Source: Methyloversatilis universalis (GTDB taxonomy: Bacteria > Pseudomonadota > Gammaproteobacteria > Methylococcales > Methylococcaceae). From it: 64,000 bases of DNA. Shown here piece after piece: positions 45,332-55,011 of the stretch (position 1 is its first letter; every line of letters starts with the position of its first letter). Made by a program: the position numbers and the translations under genes. A model generated the notes under the pieces. It was not told where the DNA came from. It worked only from the letters and a program-made list of their open reading frames with translations, and did not search any database. The stretch covers positions 1 to 64,000 of the forward strand of contig DYIL01000005.1 in NCBI GenBank assembly GCA_020723665.1, written 5' to 3'.

Positions 45332-46348
45332 GTGGCCGCCGCCAAAAAATCCCGCCGTTGGGGGGTGCTTCTCGTCAATTTAGGTACGCCCGAGGCGCCG
45401 ACCACGTCTGCGGTCAGACGCTACTTGCGGGAATTTTTGTGGGATCGACGCGTCGTCGAAATACCGAGACCGCTTTGGTGGGTGGTTCTTCACGGGGTGA
45501 TTCTGTGGACGCGTCCCTCGAAGTCGGCGCAGGCCTATCGTTCCATCTGGGCGGACCAGGGATCTCCATTACTGGCATTCAGTACGAATCTGGCGCGAGC
45601 CGTGAGATCGGAAGTTGCGGCCAGAACGGGCGGCGAGACTATCGTGGAAATCGCAATGCGCTACGGCAAACCCGCCATTCGCGAGAAATTGGACGAGTTG
45701 AAGAGCGCCGGGGTCGACAGGCTTCTGATTGTGCCTTTATATCCCCAGTATTCGTCACCGAGTACAGGGACCGTATTCGATGCCGTCGCCTCGGTCTTGA
45801 GGGATTGGCGATATGTTCCGGAGATCGGATTCGTCAACGAGTATCATGACCACCCAGGATATATTCGAGCCGTGGCGAGCCGAATCGACGCTTTCTGGCG
45901 CGACAATGGCAAAGCCGGATTCCTGTTGTTTTCGTTTCACGGCCTGCCGGAACGAAGCCGTGCTTTGGGCGATCCTTACTACGACCAGTGTCATACGACC
46001 GCCGAGCTGATCGCGGACGCATTAAATCTCCCGAAGGATGCCTGGCAGTTGGTTTTTCAGTCCCGTTTCGGTCCCGGCCGCTGGTTGCAGCCATATTGTA
46101 TCGATGTGCTGAACGCGCTGCCGCGGCGAGGCATTCGGGATGTTGATGTCGTGTGTCCCGGATTTGCCGTGGATTGCCTCGAAACCTTGGAAGAGATTGG
46201 GATGGTCAACAAGGAAGTCTTCAAAAAAGCCGGTGGTGCCCGATATCGGCTGGTTCCCGCGTTAAACGACAGTCCGGAGCATGCTCGATTTTTGGCGGAT
46301 CTGATTACGGAGCACTTGCGGTCCGAGAATGTCTCTCAGTTTGCATAA
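45332..46348 (+). CDS. hemH: Ferrochelatase
   Basis: A 338-residue enzyme inserting ferrous iron into protoporphyrin IX, the last step of haem synthesis. Seen: GVLLVNLGTPEAPTTSAVRRYL at the N-terminus, MRYGKPAI, the active-site His in FSFHGLPERSRALGDPYYDQC, QSRFGPGRWLQPY, and the late CPGFAVDCLETLEEI with the catalytic Glu. It starts with GTG, 16 bases after folE. Its 3' end overlaps the convergent HDOD gene by 13 bases. Confidence 0.97.
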   Translation: MAAAKKSRRWGVLLVNLGTPEAPTTSAVRRYLREFLWDRRVVEIPRPLWWVVLHGVILWTRPSKSAQAYRSIWADQGSPLLAFSTNLARAVRSEVAARTGGETIVEIAMRYGKPAIREKLDELKSAGVDRLLIVPLYPQYSSPSTGTVFDAVASVLRDWRYVPEIGFVNEYHDHPGYIRAVASRIDAFWRDNGKAGFLLFSFHGLPERSRALGDPYYDQCHTTAELIADALNLPKDAWQLVFQSRFGPGRWLQPYCIDVLNALPRRGIRDVDVVCPGFAVDCLETLEEIGMVNKEVFKKAGGARYRLVPALNDSPEHARFLADLITEHLRSENVSQFA

Positions 46349-47199
46349 ATAAGCCTGAAGATCTCGTCGAATTGTCGATCGAGTTCTTGAGCGACCTCGG
46401 CGAGCGTTGCGGCATCCATGACGGAAAGTTCGGGGTCGTTCGTGTAGGTCACCGCCGTGTCCCCCAGTTCACCATCGGCATAACGCGTGTAGACGAAGGA
46501 TTGTGCCTGCGCGACCAAGATCGCTTCGCAACTGAATCTCTCGGCATTTTTCGGCGCATCATGATGTTCGATGGTTGCCGCAATGACTTCCGGCAGGCGC
46601 CACAACCGCGCCAGTTCGGCGCCGACTTGGTAATGGTCGAATCCGATGACTCGTCTTTCCCCTGCTTGATAGCTGATTTTTTCTGATCGAGCCAAGATCG
46701 CGGCCGCGCGAGCTAATTCCGGAAGTCGGTGATACACCACCAGTCGCCCGATTTCATGCAGCAGCCCGCAGAGAAATAGGGTTTGCAGACACTGGCCGTA
46801 TTGTTGGTAAGCCGCCAGTAATCTCGTGGTCAACGCGCAGCGAACACTCATTGCCCAAAATTCCTTCATCGTCATCATGTCGTTCGCAAAGCTTGAAAAT
46901 CTATCGACCACCAAGGTAGTCAATACCAAAGCCTGGATTTCCTGGATGCCGACTATATCGATCGCACGATGAAGAGATGTGACTTTTCCGGGAATCCCAT
47001 AAAACGGGCTGTTAACGATTTTTAATATCCTTGCCGAGAGACCAGGATCATTTTCGATTAGCCTGCAAGCGTCGCGCAGATTGGCTTCCGGATTTTCAAG
47101 CACTTCATGGAGCTTCAAAAATAGTTCTGGCGGGGACGGCAATTGTATGTTTCCGGTCAGGATAGGGCGAACGCTGAGGTGTGCGGCTACAGACTGCAT
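46336..47199 (-). CDS. HDOD domain signalling protein
   Basis: A 287-residue protein with one HDOD domain (about 15-210; LPSPPELFLKLHEVLENPEANL and IENDPGLSARILKIVNSPFYG at the start; LCGLLHEIGRLVVYHRLPELA). HDOD proteins lack the metal-binding His/Asp set of HD hydrolases and act as scaffolds in c-di-GMP and stress signalling. The frame is open 69 codons further upstream, but that part is the family-4 repeat read through, so the ATG at 47199 is chosen. It ends inside the 3' end of hemH. Confidence 0.88.
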   Translation of the reverse strand: MQSVAAHLSVRPILTGNIQLPSPPELFLKLHEVLENPEANLRDACRLIENDPGLSARILKIVNSPFYGIPGKVTSLHRAIDIVGIQEIQALVLTTLVVDRFSSFANDMMTMKEFWAMSVRCALTTRLLAAYQQYGQCLQTLFLCGLLHEIGRLVVYHRLPELARAAAILARSEKISYQAGERRVIGFDHYQVGAELARLWRLPEVIAATIEHHDAPKNAERFSCEAILVAQAQSFVYTRYADGELGDTAVTYTNDPELSVMDAATLAEVAQELDRQFDEIFRLIYAN

Positions 47200-47248
47200 A
47201 GTTTCAGTTCTCGGTGCCCATATAAAACGATAGCTTGGCGTTAATACA

Positions 47249-47422
47249 ATCCTAGAAACGGCAGTTGACCGCTTCGATGCACCGGAAAAGTAGGATGCGG
47301 TGAACGAAGCGAACCGCCCTTCGACCGGGCTCAGGACAGGCCCTTCGACTCCGCTCAGGACGGGCTTGCCGGCCGCCCCGCCCGCCGCACACTCGAGCAC
47401 GTCCAACCGCCGTTTCTAGGAT
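47249..47422. repeat. Inverted-repeat element (family 4), short copy
   Basis: The ends are ATCCTAGAAACGGCAGTTG and, on the other strand, ATCCTAGAAACGGCGGTTG. It is inverted relative to 43310-43643 and lacks the central 160 bp of that copy. Two tandem CCCTTCGACxxxGCTCAGGAC cores are present. It lies in the 5' leader of the HDOD gene, whose frame runs through it by accident. Confidence 0.82.
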
Positions 47423-47514
47423 AATTTGACTGACATGCCGGTAAGCGGCATCTATAATCCATACTTGTTCAAGGAAGACGCTATACGTGACGCGAGTTCC
47501 GATTTCTCCTCTAT

Positions 47515-47667
47515 GAGCACCTCGAAAAACTTCGAGGCGCTCTAAAGGGCAAGGATGCCTCGTTGTTTTCGGCCACGTAAGTGGTTGAAAACGTAAAGCC
47601 AAGCCCAAACCGCGTTTGGGCTTGGCGAGGAGAAAAACCGCCGGGAAGGCGTTTTTTCGAGGTCCCC
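47515..47667. repeat. Structured repeat element (family 5), copy 2
   Basis: Matches 23521-23672 in the same orientation: an outer inverted pair around CTCGAAAAAC, then TTTTCGGCCACG, a perfect 12-bp GCCAAGCCCAAA/TTTGGGCTTGGC hairpin, and GTTTTTTCGAGG at the right end. It ends about 40 bases before the GGDEF-EAL gene, where it could influence the transcript leader. Confidence 0.75.
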
Positions 47668-47709
47668 TTATATAAATTTTAACTGAGCTTCGATTTTTTA
47701 CTGGGTGTT

Positions 47710-49548
47710 ATGACGCCAACCAACCAGTTCGGCGACAAGTTGATTGTTATCGGCGAGCATAATGAGCGTCATCGTGCCCAAATCGAATTGATTCTGTCCG
47801 ATGCCGGTTTCGTAAATTTCGTGGCGGTTTCCAACGGACGCGAACTCCTGGAGCAACTGAGACGATTCCAGCGGACCCCGGAAGACATCGGCCTCATCAT
47901 TCTCAATAGTAGCCTGCCTGAATGTCAGGTCGACGAGTTTTGTCTGTCTTTTTCGTCTATAGATGAGGGAATTGGTATTCCGGCGATCGTCTTTACCGAA
48001 GAATCGACCGAATTGGATAACACACAGGTTCGCCGCCTGACTCAACTGAGCAGACAAGGCGTCAGCCTGATCGCCAAACCCATCCGAGGCCGCGATTTCA
48101 TCCCCTTGGTCAACATGAGTTTGATACTCAGAAACGAGCGTCATCTAAGACGCAGCCAGGAAGAGCAACTCTTGAATGAACTCTCCGAACGCAAAATCAT
48201 GGAGGCTCGATTCAAGTATCTCGTCGCTCACGACGAGCTGACCGGCCTTGCCAATCGCCGCAGTTTGGAAAAGAAACTTCAACTCGCCATCCATAGATGC
48301 CGAAACTTCGATCAGGAAGGCGCGTTGCTGTACCTGGATTTGGATCGATTCAACATGATCAACGATCTTGAGGGGCATGAAACCGGTGATCGTTTGTTGG
48401 TGGAAACGGTCGGTCTGCTGCACGGCACACTCGATTCGGATCATATCGCCGCCCGTATCGGAGCTGACGAGTTCTGTATCTTTTTGGAAAACGTCAAACA
48501 GCAGGAGGCTTTGGCTGTTGCCGAACGGCTCCGCCAGGCTTTGGACGGATTCCGCTTTGTCACCGGACAGGACAGCTATCACATATCGGCCAGCATAGGT
48601 GTAGCGCTCCTGGAGTCGCGGCGCTTGGCCAGCCATCCGAGTGTGTTGATTGCCGAAGCCCATCAAGCTTGCTACGTGGCGAAAGCCAACGGGCGCAATA
48701 TGGTTCAGTTGTACAACGACAAGGATACCGAAGCTTGCACTCGGCGCAGCGACATACTATGGGTGCCGTTGATCCGGGAAGCTTTGATGGAAAATCGCTT
48801 CTTTCTAGTGTTTCAGCCCGTCGTCAGGGTTACCGACGGTGCTATCACACACTACGAAGTCTTGATTCGGATGCAAGGCAAGCGTTCGGACGTCTTCTCG
48901 CCGGGGGAATTCATTCCGGTCGCGGAGCGTATGGGTTTGATTCACCACATCGATCTGTGGGTGGTCGATAAAGCCATCGATTTCCTGGCTTCACTGCCGG
49001 AAAAGCAGTCACATGTCAGTCTAACGATAAACCTTTCCGGGGTCGCGTTTCAGGATCAGTCCCTGCTGCCTCTGATTAAGCAAAAATTGGAAATGACCTG
49101 GGTATCCGCTTCGCGGCTCACATTCGAGATCACCGAGACGGCGACGGTCGCGAATTATCAGCAAACTCGGGAGATGATCGCCCGCATAAGGGCTTTAGGG
49201 TGCCATTTCGCTTTGGATGATTTCGGTGCGGGTTTTAGTTCCTTCGATTACATCAAAAAATTCCCTGTCGATTATCTGAAGATCGACGGGCAGTTCATAA
49301 AGAATCTTCTTCATGATGAAACCGACCAGGTACTTGTCAAGGCCATGATCGATATTGCCCGAAAACTCGGGAAAAAGACCATCGCCGAGTACGTAGAGAG
49401 CCCCAAGGTTCTTTCTCTTTTGAAAACGCTGGGCGTGGATTATGTCCAAGGTTATCTAATCGGGAAGCCGGAACCTTATCTGCTCGATAAAACGACAATT
49501 GCGATCAACGAGATCGCCGGTTCTTCACAGTCGACCCAAGCGGCGTAG
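47710..49548 (+). CDS. REC-GGDEF-EAL protein, probably c-di-GMP phosphodiesterase
   Basis: A 612-residue three-domain protein. The N-terminal receiver-like domain (about 8-135) has Asn66 (LIILNSSLP) where the phosphorylated Asp should be, and lacks the paired acidic residues in IVIGEHN. The GGDEF domain (about 170-335) carries G251-A-D-E-F255, so cyclase activity is doubtful. The EAL domain (about 350-600) is intact: E383 (EVL), N in INLSG, E in FEITET, D503-D504 (DDFGAG), K in LKIDG, and later E and Q in TIAEYVES and YVQGYLIG. It is therefore probably a phosphodiesterase with two regulatory pseudo-domains. A family-5 repeat precedes it. Confidence 0.92.
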   Translation: MTPTNQFGDKLIVIGEHNERHRAQIELILSDAGFVNFVAVSNGRELLEQLRRFQRTPEDIGLIILNSSLPECQVDEFCLSFSSIDEGIGIPAIVFTEESTELDNTQVRRLTQLSRQGVSLIAKPIRGRDFIPLVNMSLILRNERHLRRSQEEQLLNELSERKIMEARFKYLVAHDELTGLANRRSLEKKLQLAIHRCRNFDQEGALLYLDLDRFNMINDLEGHETGDRLLVETVGLLHGTLDSDHIAARIGADEFCIFLENVKQQEALAVAERLRQALDGFRFVTGQDSYHISASIGVALLESRRLASHPSVLIAEAHQACYVAKANGRNMVQLYNDKDTEACTRRSDILWVPLIREALMENRFFLVFQPVVRVTDGAITHYEVLIRMQGKRSDVFSPGEFIPVAERMGLIHHIDLWVVDKAIDFLASLPEKQSHVSLTINLSGVAFQDQSLLPLIKQKLEMTWVSASRLTFEITETATVANYQQTREMIARIRALGCHFALDDFGAGFSSFDYIKKFPVDYLKIDGQFIKNLLHDETDQVLVKAMIDIARKLGKKTIAEYVESPKVLSLLKTLGVDYVQGYLIGKPEPYLLDKTTIAINEIAGSSQSTQAA

Positions 49549-49615
49549 CCGAGTTTGCCGTCTTGGTATCAGGTCCACTTGATCACGCCCCGGTGGGCAT
49601 CGTCTTCGTTATCTC

Positions 49616-51946
49616 ATGCGAAACATCAGACGTGGTAAGAAATTACGCAAAAGGCGGTCATCCACTTGGTCTTTTCTGAGCACGTCCTTCCGACGCGTCT
49701 TGGTGTATTTGTCTCCTTTTGTTGTCGCGGGCGCGGTCGGCTACCTCGCGTACCTGGATCATAACGTTCGCCAGCAGTTCGAAGGGAAGCGCTGGTCTTT
49801 GCCGGCGCGGGTTTACGCGAGCCCGGTCGAGTTATTCGCCGGTTACGAAATGAGTCCCGATCGGCTCGAATGGTTGCTCGAACAGCTGAAATACCGGTAT
49901 GACCCGAGCCTGGCATCACAGGGAACGTATTTCAGAAAGGGCAGCGAGTACGCGTTGAAGACGCGAGATTTTCGGTTCTGGGATAAATTGGAAACGTCCC
50001 GCAGCATACGGGTTCGATTCGACGGTGGGCGGATAGGCGCCGTTAGCAGTGCCGGAGACGCTCAGCCACTGGCATTGGTTCGCTTAGATCCGGTTCAGAT
50101 CGGGAGTTTCTATCCCGCCTTGAAGGAAGACCGTATTTTGATCAAGCTCAATCAAGCGCCGGAGGTCCTTCTGAAGGCTTTATTCTCGGTCGAAGACAGG
50201 GATTTCTACGAGCATTTCGGAATTTCTGTCCGGGGCATCATTCGGGCGATGTGGGCCAATATTCGCGCGGGAGCAATCGTGCAAGGCGGCAGCACCCTGA
50301 CTCAGCAGTTGGTGAAAAACTTTTTTCTTAGCTCTGAGCGTACCTTGTGGCGCAAGCTTAACGAATTGTTCATGGCTTTGATATTGGAAGCGCGGTATTC
50401 CAAGGATGAGATTCTTGAGGCCTATCTGAATGAAATTTATCTCGGTCAAGATGGCGCTCGAGCGATACACGGATTCGGTTTGGCGAGCCGGTATTATTTC
50501 AGCCGATCGCTGGAAGAACTGGAACTGCACCATGTCGCTCTGCTGGTATCCTTAGTGCGGGGGCCTTCCTATTACGATCCGTTCCGATGGCCGGAAAAGG
50601 CGCGGAGGCGCAGGGATCTGGTATTGAATGAGATGGTCGAACAGGGACAGATCGCGGCGAGTGAAGCCGCGGAAGCCAAGGCCAAGCCGCTGGATGTGGT
50701 GAAGAACCCGCATCAAGCCATCAGCCGTTATCCTGCCTTCCTGGATTTGGTCAAACGGCAGTTGCAACAGGAATACCGTCCCGAGGATCTGACCTCGGAA
50801 GGACTCCAGCTATTTACGACACTCGACATTTTTGCGCAGCATTATCTCGAGTCCGCCGTCGAAGCTACGCTGGCAAAACTCGACAAACAGACCCGGACGA
50901 CGCAATTGGAAGTCGCCGCGGTGATGACACGCCGGGCCACGGGAGAGGTCGCCGCATTAATGGGGTCAAGAGATCCGCAAAATGCCGGGTTTAATCGCGC
51001 GATGGACGCGGAGCGCCAAATCGGTTCGCTGTACAAGCCGGTCGTCTATCTGACGGCATTGGAGAATTCGCAACGTTATACGTTGGTTTCGCCATTGCAG
51101 GACGTGGAGGTTCGCATCAGGAATCCAGGCGGACGGCCGTGGGCGCCGAAGAATTACGATAATCTGGAGCACGGCATCATTCCTTTGCATAAAGCCCTGG
51201 CGCATTCCTACAACCTGGCGACGGTCAATTTGGGCATGGAACTGGGAGTTGCCCGCACGGCGGAAACGCTCAGGCGGCTGGGGGTCGAAAAGCCGGTGGA
51301 GTTGGTGCCGTCCCTATTGCTGGGTACCGCTGCGTTAACGCCGTTCGAAGTTGCCCAGATGTACCAGACCTTGGCCAGCGATGGCTTCGTGGTTCCTCTG
51401 CGGGCGATTCAGGCGGTGGTCTCGCAAGAGGGGAAAACCTTGCAGCGCTACGGCATTAAAGTCAAGCAATCGATCGATTCGGCAGCAGTCTATCTGGTCG
51501 ATACCAACCTGCAGGAGGTGATGCGAGAAGGTACTGGAAAGCTCGCCTATGCCTATTTGCCGCAGAATTTCGATGTCGCGGGGAAAACCGGAACGACCAA
51601 TGATCTCAGAGATAGTTGGTTTGCCGGTTTCACCGGCGATTACGTGGGTGTCGTGTGGGTTGGCCGGGACGACAATCAACCGGCGAAATTGACCGGAGCT
51701 CAGGGAGCACTGCCGGTCTGGGCATCTGTCATGCAAAAAGTGAGCAGGGAACCGCTTGAATTGGAACCGCCCGAAAACATTGATTTCGTCTGGATCGATC
51801 GTGCGACCGGTCTACGATCCGACGAGCACTGCCCAAGCGCGATCCGCTATCCGTTTATCGCCGGTTCCGCGCCGACAGCGGTCTCGCCATGCGGTCGCTT
51901 GTCGAATCCGGCTGACGAAGAATCGTGGACGAGGCCACTATTCTAG
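49616..51946 (+). CDS. mrcB: Penicillin-binding protein 1b (bifunctional)
   Basis: A 776-residue class A penicillin-binding protein. A basic cytoplasmic start and membrane anchor (about 26-48) are followed by a UB2H-like region, the glycosyltransferase domain (EDRDFYEHFGISVRGIIRA, GGSTLTQQLVKNFFL) and the transpeptidase (SxxK in GSLYKP, SYN, KTGTTND). It polymerises and cross-links peptidoglycan; PBP1b proteins usually need the lipoprotein LpoB. Its stop codon overlaps that of convergent fimV by three bases on opposite strands. No strong ribosome binding site was seen before the ATG. Confidence 0.95.
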   Translation: MRNIRRGKKLRKRRSSTWSFLSTSFRRVLVYLSPFVVAGAVGYLAYLDHNVRQQFEGKRWSLPARVYASPVELFAGYEMSPDRLEWLLEQLKYRYDPSLASQGTYFRKGSEYALKTRDFRFWDKLETSRSIRVRFDGGRIGAVSSAGDAQPLALVRLDPVQIGSFYPALKEDRILIKLNQAPEVLLKALFSVEDRDFYEHFGISVRGIIRAMWANIRAGAIVQGGSTLTQQLVKNFFLSSERTLWRKLNELFMALILEARYSKDEILEAYLNEIYLGQDGARAIHGFGLASRYYFSRSLEELELHHVALLVSLVRGPSYYDPFRWPEKARRRRDLVLNEMVEQGQIAASEAAEAKAKPLDVVKNPHQAISRYPAFLDLVKRQLQQEYRPEDLTSEGLQLFTTLDIFAQHYLESAVEATLAKLDKQTRTTQLEVAAVMTRRATGEVAALMGSRDPQNAGFNRAMDAERQIGSLYKPVVYLTALENSQRYTLVSPLQDVEVRIRNPGGRPWAPKNYDNLEHGIIPLHKALAHSYNLATVNLGMELGVARTAETLRRLGVEKPVELVPSLLLGTAALTPFEVAQMYQTLASDGFVVPLRAIQAVVSQEGKTLQRYGIKVKQSIDSAAVYLVDTNLQEVMREGTGKLAYAYLPQNFDVAGKTGTTNDLRDSWFAGFTGDYVGVVWVGRDDNQPAKLTGAQGALPVWASVMQKVSREPLELEPPENIDFVWIDRATGLRSDEHCPSAIRYPFIAGSAPTAVSPCGRLSNPADEESWTRPLF

Positions 51947-54930
51947 GTTCTGCGGAGAGGGGCGACAACCGACTTCGGCGCCAGCGAGGCTTCTTGTGCG
52001 CTCAACTTATCCACCAGTGCGCGCGCCTCTTCTCTCTGTTGCTCGCTGCCCATCTCCAGAACATCCTTGAGCATATCCAGCGCGGATTGTTTATCGTCCA
52101 TATCCGCATAAGCCTTCGCCAAATCCAGTTTGGTTTCCAGTTGGTCCATATCGGTTAGCGGAACATACTCATCATTGTCTTCGTCCAAAAGGCTCTCCAT
52201 ATCTTCCGTGTCCGGAGTCTCTCCGTCGGCTTGGACGGATGATGTCAAGTCGAACCGGAGACCCGGTGTTTCGATGTCTAGAACGGAAGCCGTTTGGCCC
52301 TGTTTCGGCGCTTGATCTTGCTGAGCCCCCCTTTGGGTCAGCTCGCGCAGGATATCGTCTATGGACTGATCGGTTTCGCCCTGCACTTGGCTTTCAGCAC
52401 GAGAGTTCAACCGCTCTGCATCAAAAGGAATAAGATTGTCGACTTTCGGCAGTTCGTCGTCGGTTTCCGATACACCGCCCTTGGAATCTTCAACCGTGAA
52501 AGAACTGAAATCAAAATCAAACATTTCGTTGCCGGAGGCGGACGCCACATCATCGGGTTCGGTTTTCTCCTCGTGCGTTGCCGCTGCGGCTAAATTCAGC
52601 GCGTTATCATCTGCGGCATTTCTGGACTGTTGTGATTCACGCTTGTCTTGAACATCGGTCCGTAACTTGCCGATATCGAAGGCAATCAGATTTGCGAAGT
52701 CCGGCAACTCGTCTTTAGCTTGATCGACGGCGACGGGAGACGGGTCCTGTAAAGGGGGGAGGTCGAACTCGACGACAGCGCGTTCGGCGATCGACGTGGC
52801 AGGTTCTTCGGAGCTGTCCGCATCAATCTCGAAGTCCAAGGAAACGTGTTTTTCCTCGGTAGACCGGGATGTCGTCTCCGTCACCTCGCTGTCGAAACGT
52901 TTCAAATCCTCGATCAACTCGTCGGTGAGGTCGATAGCGTCGAGCATTCCGCTTGGGTTCGTAGCGAAACCCGGAGCCGGGTCGGAGGACGACGAAGCGG
53001 CAAAGAGCGGACTGCCGGGACATAACTCCCGTCCCATCTCCGCCACGTTTTCCCAGAAACTGGGATTGCTGTCCTTGCCTTGTGCTTTCAGTTCTTGCGC
53101 AAAACGCTCAAAAGCCTCACGATTCTCGGTGGCGTAGTGGATTTCCAGGAGTTTCAGCTTGCATTCGTCTCGTTCGGGATACTGCTCTATGGCGTTCCGG
53201 ATTAAGTCTTCAGCTTGCTTGTAACGGCCGTATGCCAAATAGACATCGGCTTCGGAAATAGGATCGATCTCATCCGTCTCAGCGCCTAAGGCATCGAAAT
53301 CACTGGGTGTGAACTCGCTCAAAAAGGACGTTTTCGCCGCGACGGTGGAATCCGAAACCGTGGAGCCGAATTGAGATTTCGGCGCTTTCGACTTCTGCAG
53401 GTTTTCCTTTTCGGTCGCGATCAAGATACTTTCGGTTTCCTCGATCATGGCTGCGCGGCGTCGAGCCAGCAGCCACGGGATCACCGTCAGCAACATCAAA
53501 CCGCCTGCGCCAGCGCCGAGATAAGCGGGCTGTTCGAACAGTTCGTCCCAGAAACTGGTTTCCACAACTGGCGGAGCCGGGGCCGGTTTCGGAGGTGCGG
53601 CCTTCGGTTTTTCTGGCGCAGCGGTTGCGGGCGGAGGTGGTTGAACCGCCTTTTTTGCGTCGTCCGCCGTTTGAGCGGGCTGTGCCGGGGTCTCGATTGG
53701 ACTGGACGTGGCCGCCGCCTTTTCCGCCTCCTGATCCTGCGTTGTCGGAGCGGTTAATTGCTCGAGGTTGGGGAGCTCTTTTTCGGCCGGATCGGTCTTG
53801 GGCTGTTGTCCGTGTGGCTGCTGCAGTAGCGCGATTTGTTCGTCCTTGAGAGTGATCAGGCGGTGCATCTCGTTCAGTTGCTGCTCGAGAGCAGACAGGC
53901 GGGAATGAAGTTCCTCGTTTTCCTGTTTGAGCGTTTCCGCTATTTCGAGGGCGATTTCGCCCTTGGATTTACCGGCTTCGCTCGCAGTTGCAACCACCGC
54001 TTCTTCGTCCTTAGCCTTGCTGTCGGACGGGGCCAAGAGTGTGAGTTGGGCCTGAGTGGCGGCCGTGGAACCGTCGGTAGCGGCCGGATTTTCAAGCTCG
54101 TTACTGCGGCTTGCGAGCTTTCCTGTCCGGCTGTTGTTCGACCGAGCGAGTTCTGCGCGCGCTTGCGACCGGGTGACTTGCAGAATGAACTCACGATCGG
54201 GAATTTTCAGGGTTTCCCCAGCTTTCAGAGTGTCCGGCGTATCCCCGTAAAATGCTTTCGGGTTGTTCCTGTAGAGAGCGACGACCATTTGTTCGTGCGT
54301 GATGTCGGGATCACGATTCACGAGTTTGGCGATCTCCCAGAGCGTGGAATCCTTTTTGACCGGTCCATATTCCGAACCGCCGAGCGAATTTTCCGACGCC
54401 GCGGACGCGGTTCGGACCGAAGCACGTGGCTTACTGTCGCCGCGCGAAGTCTCCGCTTCGGCGGATTGCTGGTAACGGTCGCTCGGTTGCTCATAGACCG
54501 ATGGCGAATTGGAATCGACGAGTGCGCGGTCGGAAAAAGTAGCCGGCGGGTCCAGCAGCACGGTATATTCGCGAACCACGCGCCCGCGCGGCCAGTTGAC
54601 CTCTACCAGGAAACTCACAAACGGCTCGCGCATGACATCGTTGGAACTGACTTCGATGGCATAGCTGCCGTCAGGCTTTTGTACGGCGTTGAAGCGCAGC
54701 TTGGTAAGAAAATAGTGCCTTTCCAGTCCCGCTTTGGCGAAGGCTTCCGGGGAGGCTAGCGCGATTTTGACGTCGGATAGGGAATCTCCACCGGAAAGGA
54801 CTAAAGGTATTTCAGCGCTGAGGGATTGATTCAACGTGGAGCGCAGCCTGATGTCTCCGATACCTAGCGCGCTTGCGCCCATCGGGGCCAACAAACTCAT
54901 CATCGCCAAGGTTGTTGATAACTTACGCAC
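51943..54930 (-). CDS. fimV: FimV-family polar hub protein
   Basis: A 995-residue protein. A signal peptide (to about 21) precedes the FimV N-terminal domain (LGIGDIRLRSTLNQSLSAEI and the WPRGRVVREYTVLLDPP motif). A LysM-like peptidoglycan-binding domain follows at about 187-247, then a coiled coil near 335-370, a Pro/Ala-rich stretch, a single membrane helix at about 468-490 (GAGAGGLMLLTVIPWLLARR), a long acidic cytoplasmic region with TPR-like repeats, and the FimV C-terminal domain (DLAKAYADMDDKQSALDML). FimV organises the cell pole and type IV pili and can raise cAMP or twitching in Pseudomonas. It follows asd at 81 bases. Confidence 0.94.
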   Translation of the reverse strand: MRKLSTTLAMMSLLAPMGASALGIGDIRLRSTLNQSLSAEIPLVLSGGDSLSDVKIALASPEAFAKAGLERHYFLTKLRFNAVQKPDGSYAIEVSSNDVMREPFVSFLVEVNWPRGRVVREYTVLLDPPATFSDRALVDSNSPSVYEQPSDRYQQSAEAETSRGDSKPRASVRTASAASENSLGGSEYGPVKKDSTLWEIAKLVNRDPDITHEQMVVALYRNNPKAFYGDTPDTLKAGETLKIPDREFILQVTRSQARAELARSNNSRTGKLASRSNELENPAATDGSTAATQAQLTLLAPSDSKAKDEEAVVATASEAGKSKGEIALEIAETLKQENEELHSRLSALEQQLNEMHRLITLKDEQIALLQQPHGQQPKTDPAEKELPNLEQLTAPTTQDQEAEKAAATSSPIETPAQPAQTADDAKKAVQPPPPATAAPEKPKAAPPKPAPAPPVVETSFWDELFEQPAYLGAGAGGLMLLTVIPWLLARRRAAMIEETESILIATEKENLQKSKAPKSQFGSTVSDSTVAAKTSFLSEFTPSDFDALGAETDEIDPISEADVYLAYGRYKQAEDLIRNAIEQYPERDECKLKLLEIHYATENREAFERFAQELKAQGKDSNPSFWENVAEMGRELCPGSPLFAASSSSDPAPGFATNPSGMLDAIDLTDELIEDLKRFDSEVTETTSRSTEEKHVSLDFEIDADSSEEPATSIAERAVVEFDLPPLQDPSPVAVDQAKDELPDFANLIAFDIGKLRTDVQDKRESQQSRNAADDNALNLAAAATHEEKTEPDDVASASGNEMFDFDFSSFTVEDSKGGVSETDDELPKVDNLIPFDAERLNSRAESQVQGETDQSIDDILRELTQRGAQQDQAPKQGQTASVLDIETPGLRFDLTSSVQADGETPDTEDMESLLDEDNDEYVPLTDMDQLETKLDLAKAYADMDDKQSALDMLKDVLEMGSEQQREEARALVDKLSAQEASLAPKSVVAPLRRT

Positions 54931-55011
54931 GTATCGCCGCTCCTTTGTTCAATCGTTCCCGCCATGGGTGGTATGGCGGGAGTTGCCTGGATTGCTGAAA
55001 GAAAGCTTAGA

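Noticed and set aside
47200-47406. 69-codon extension of the HDOD protein
   Set aside because: The extension translates the family-4 repeat; the family-like sequence begins at 47199.
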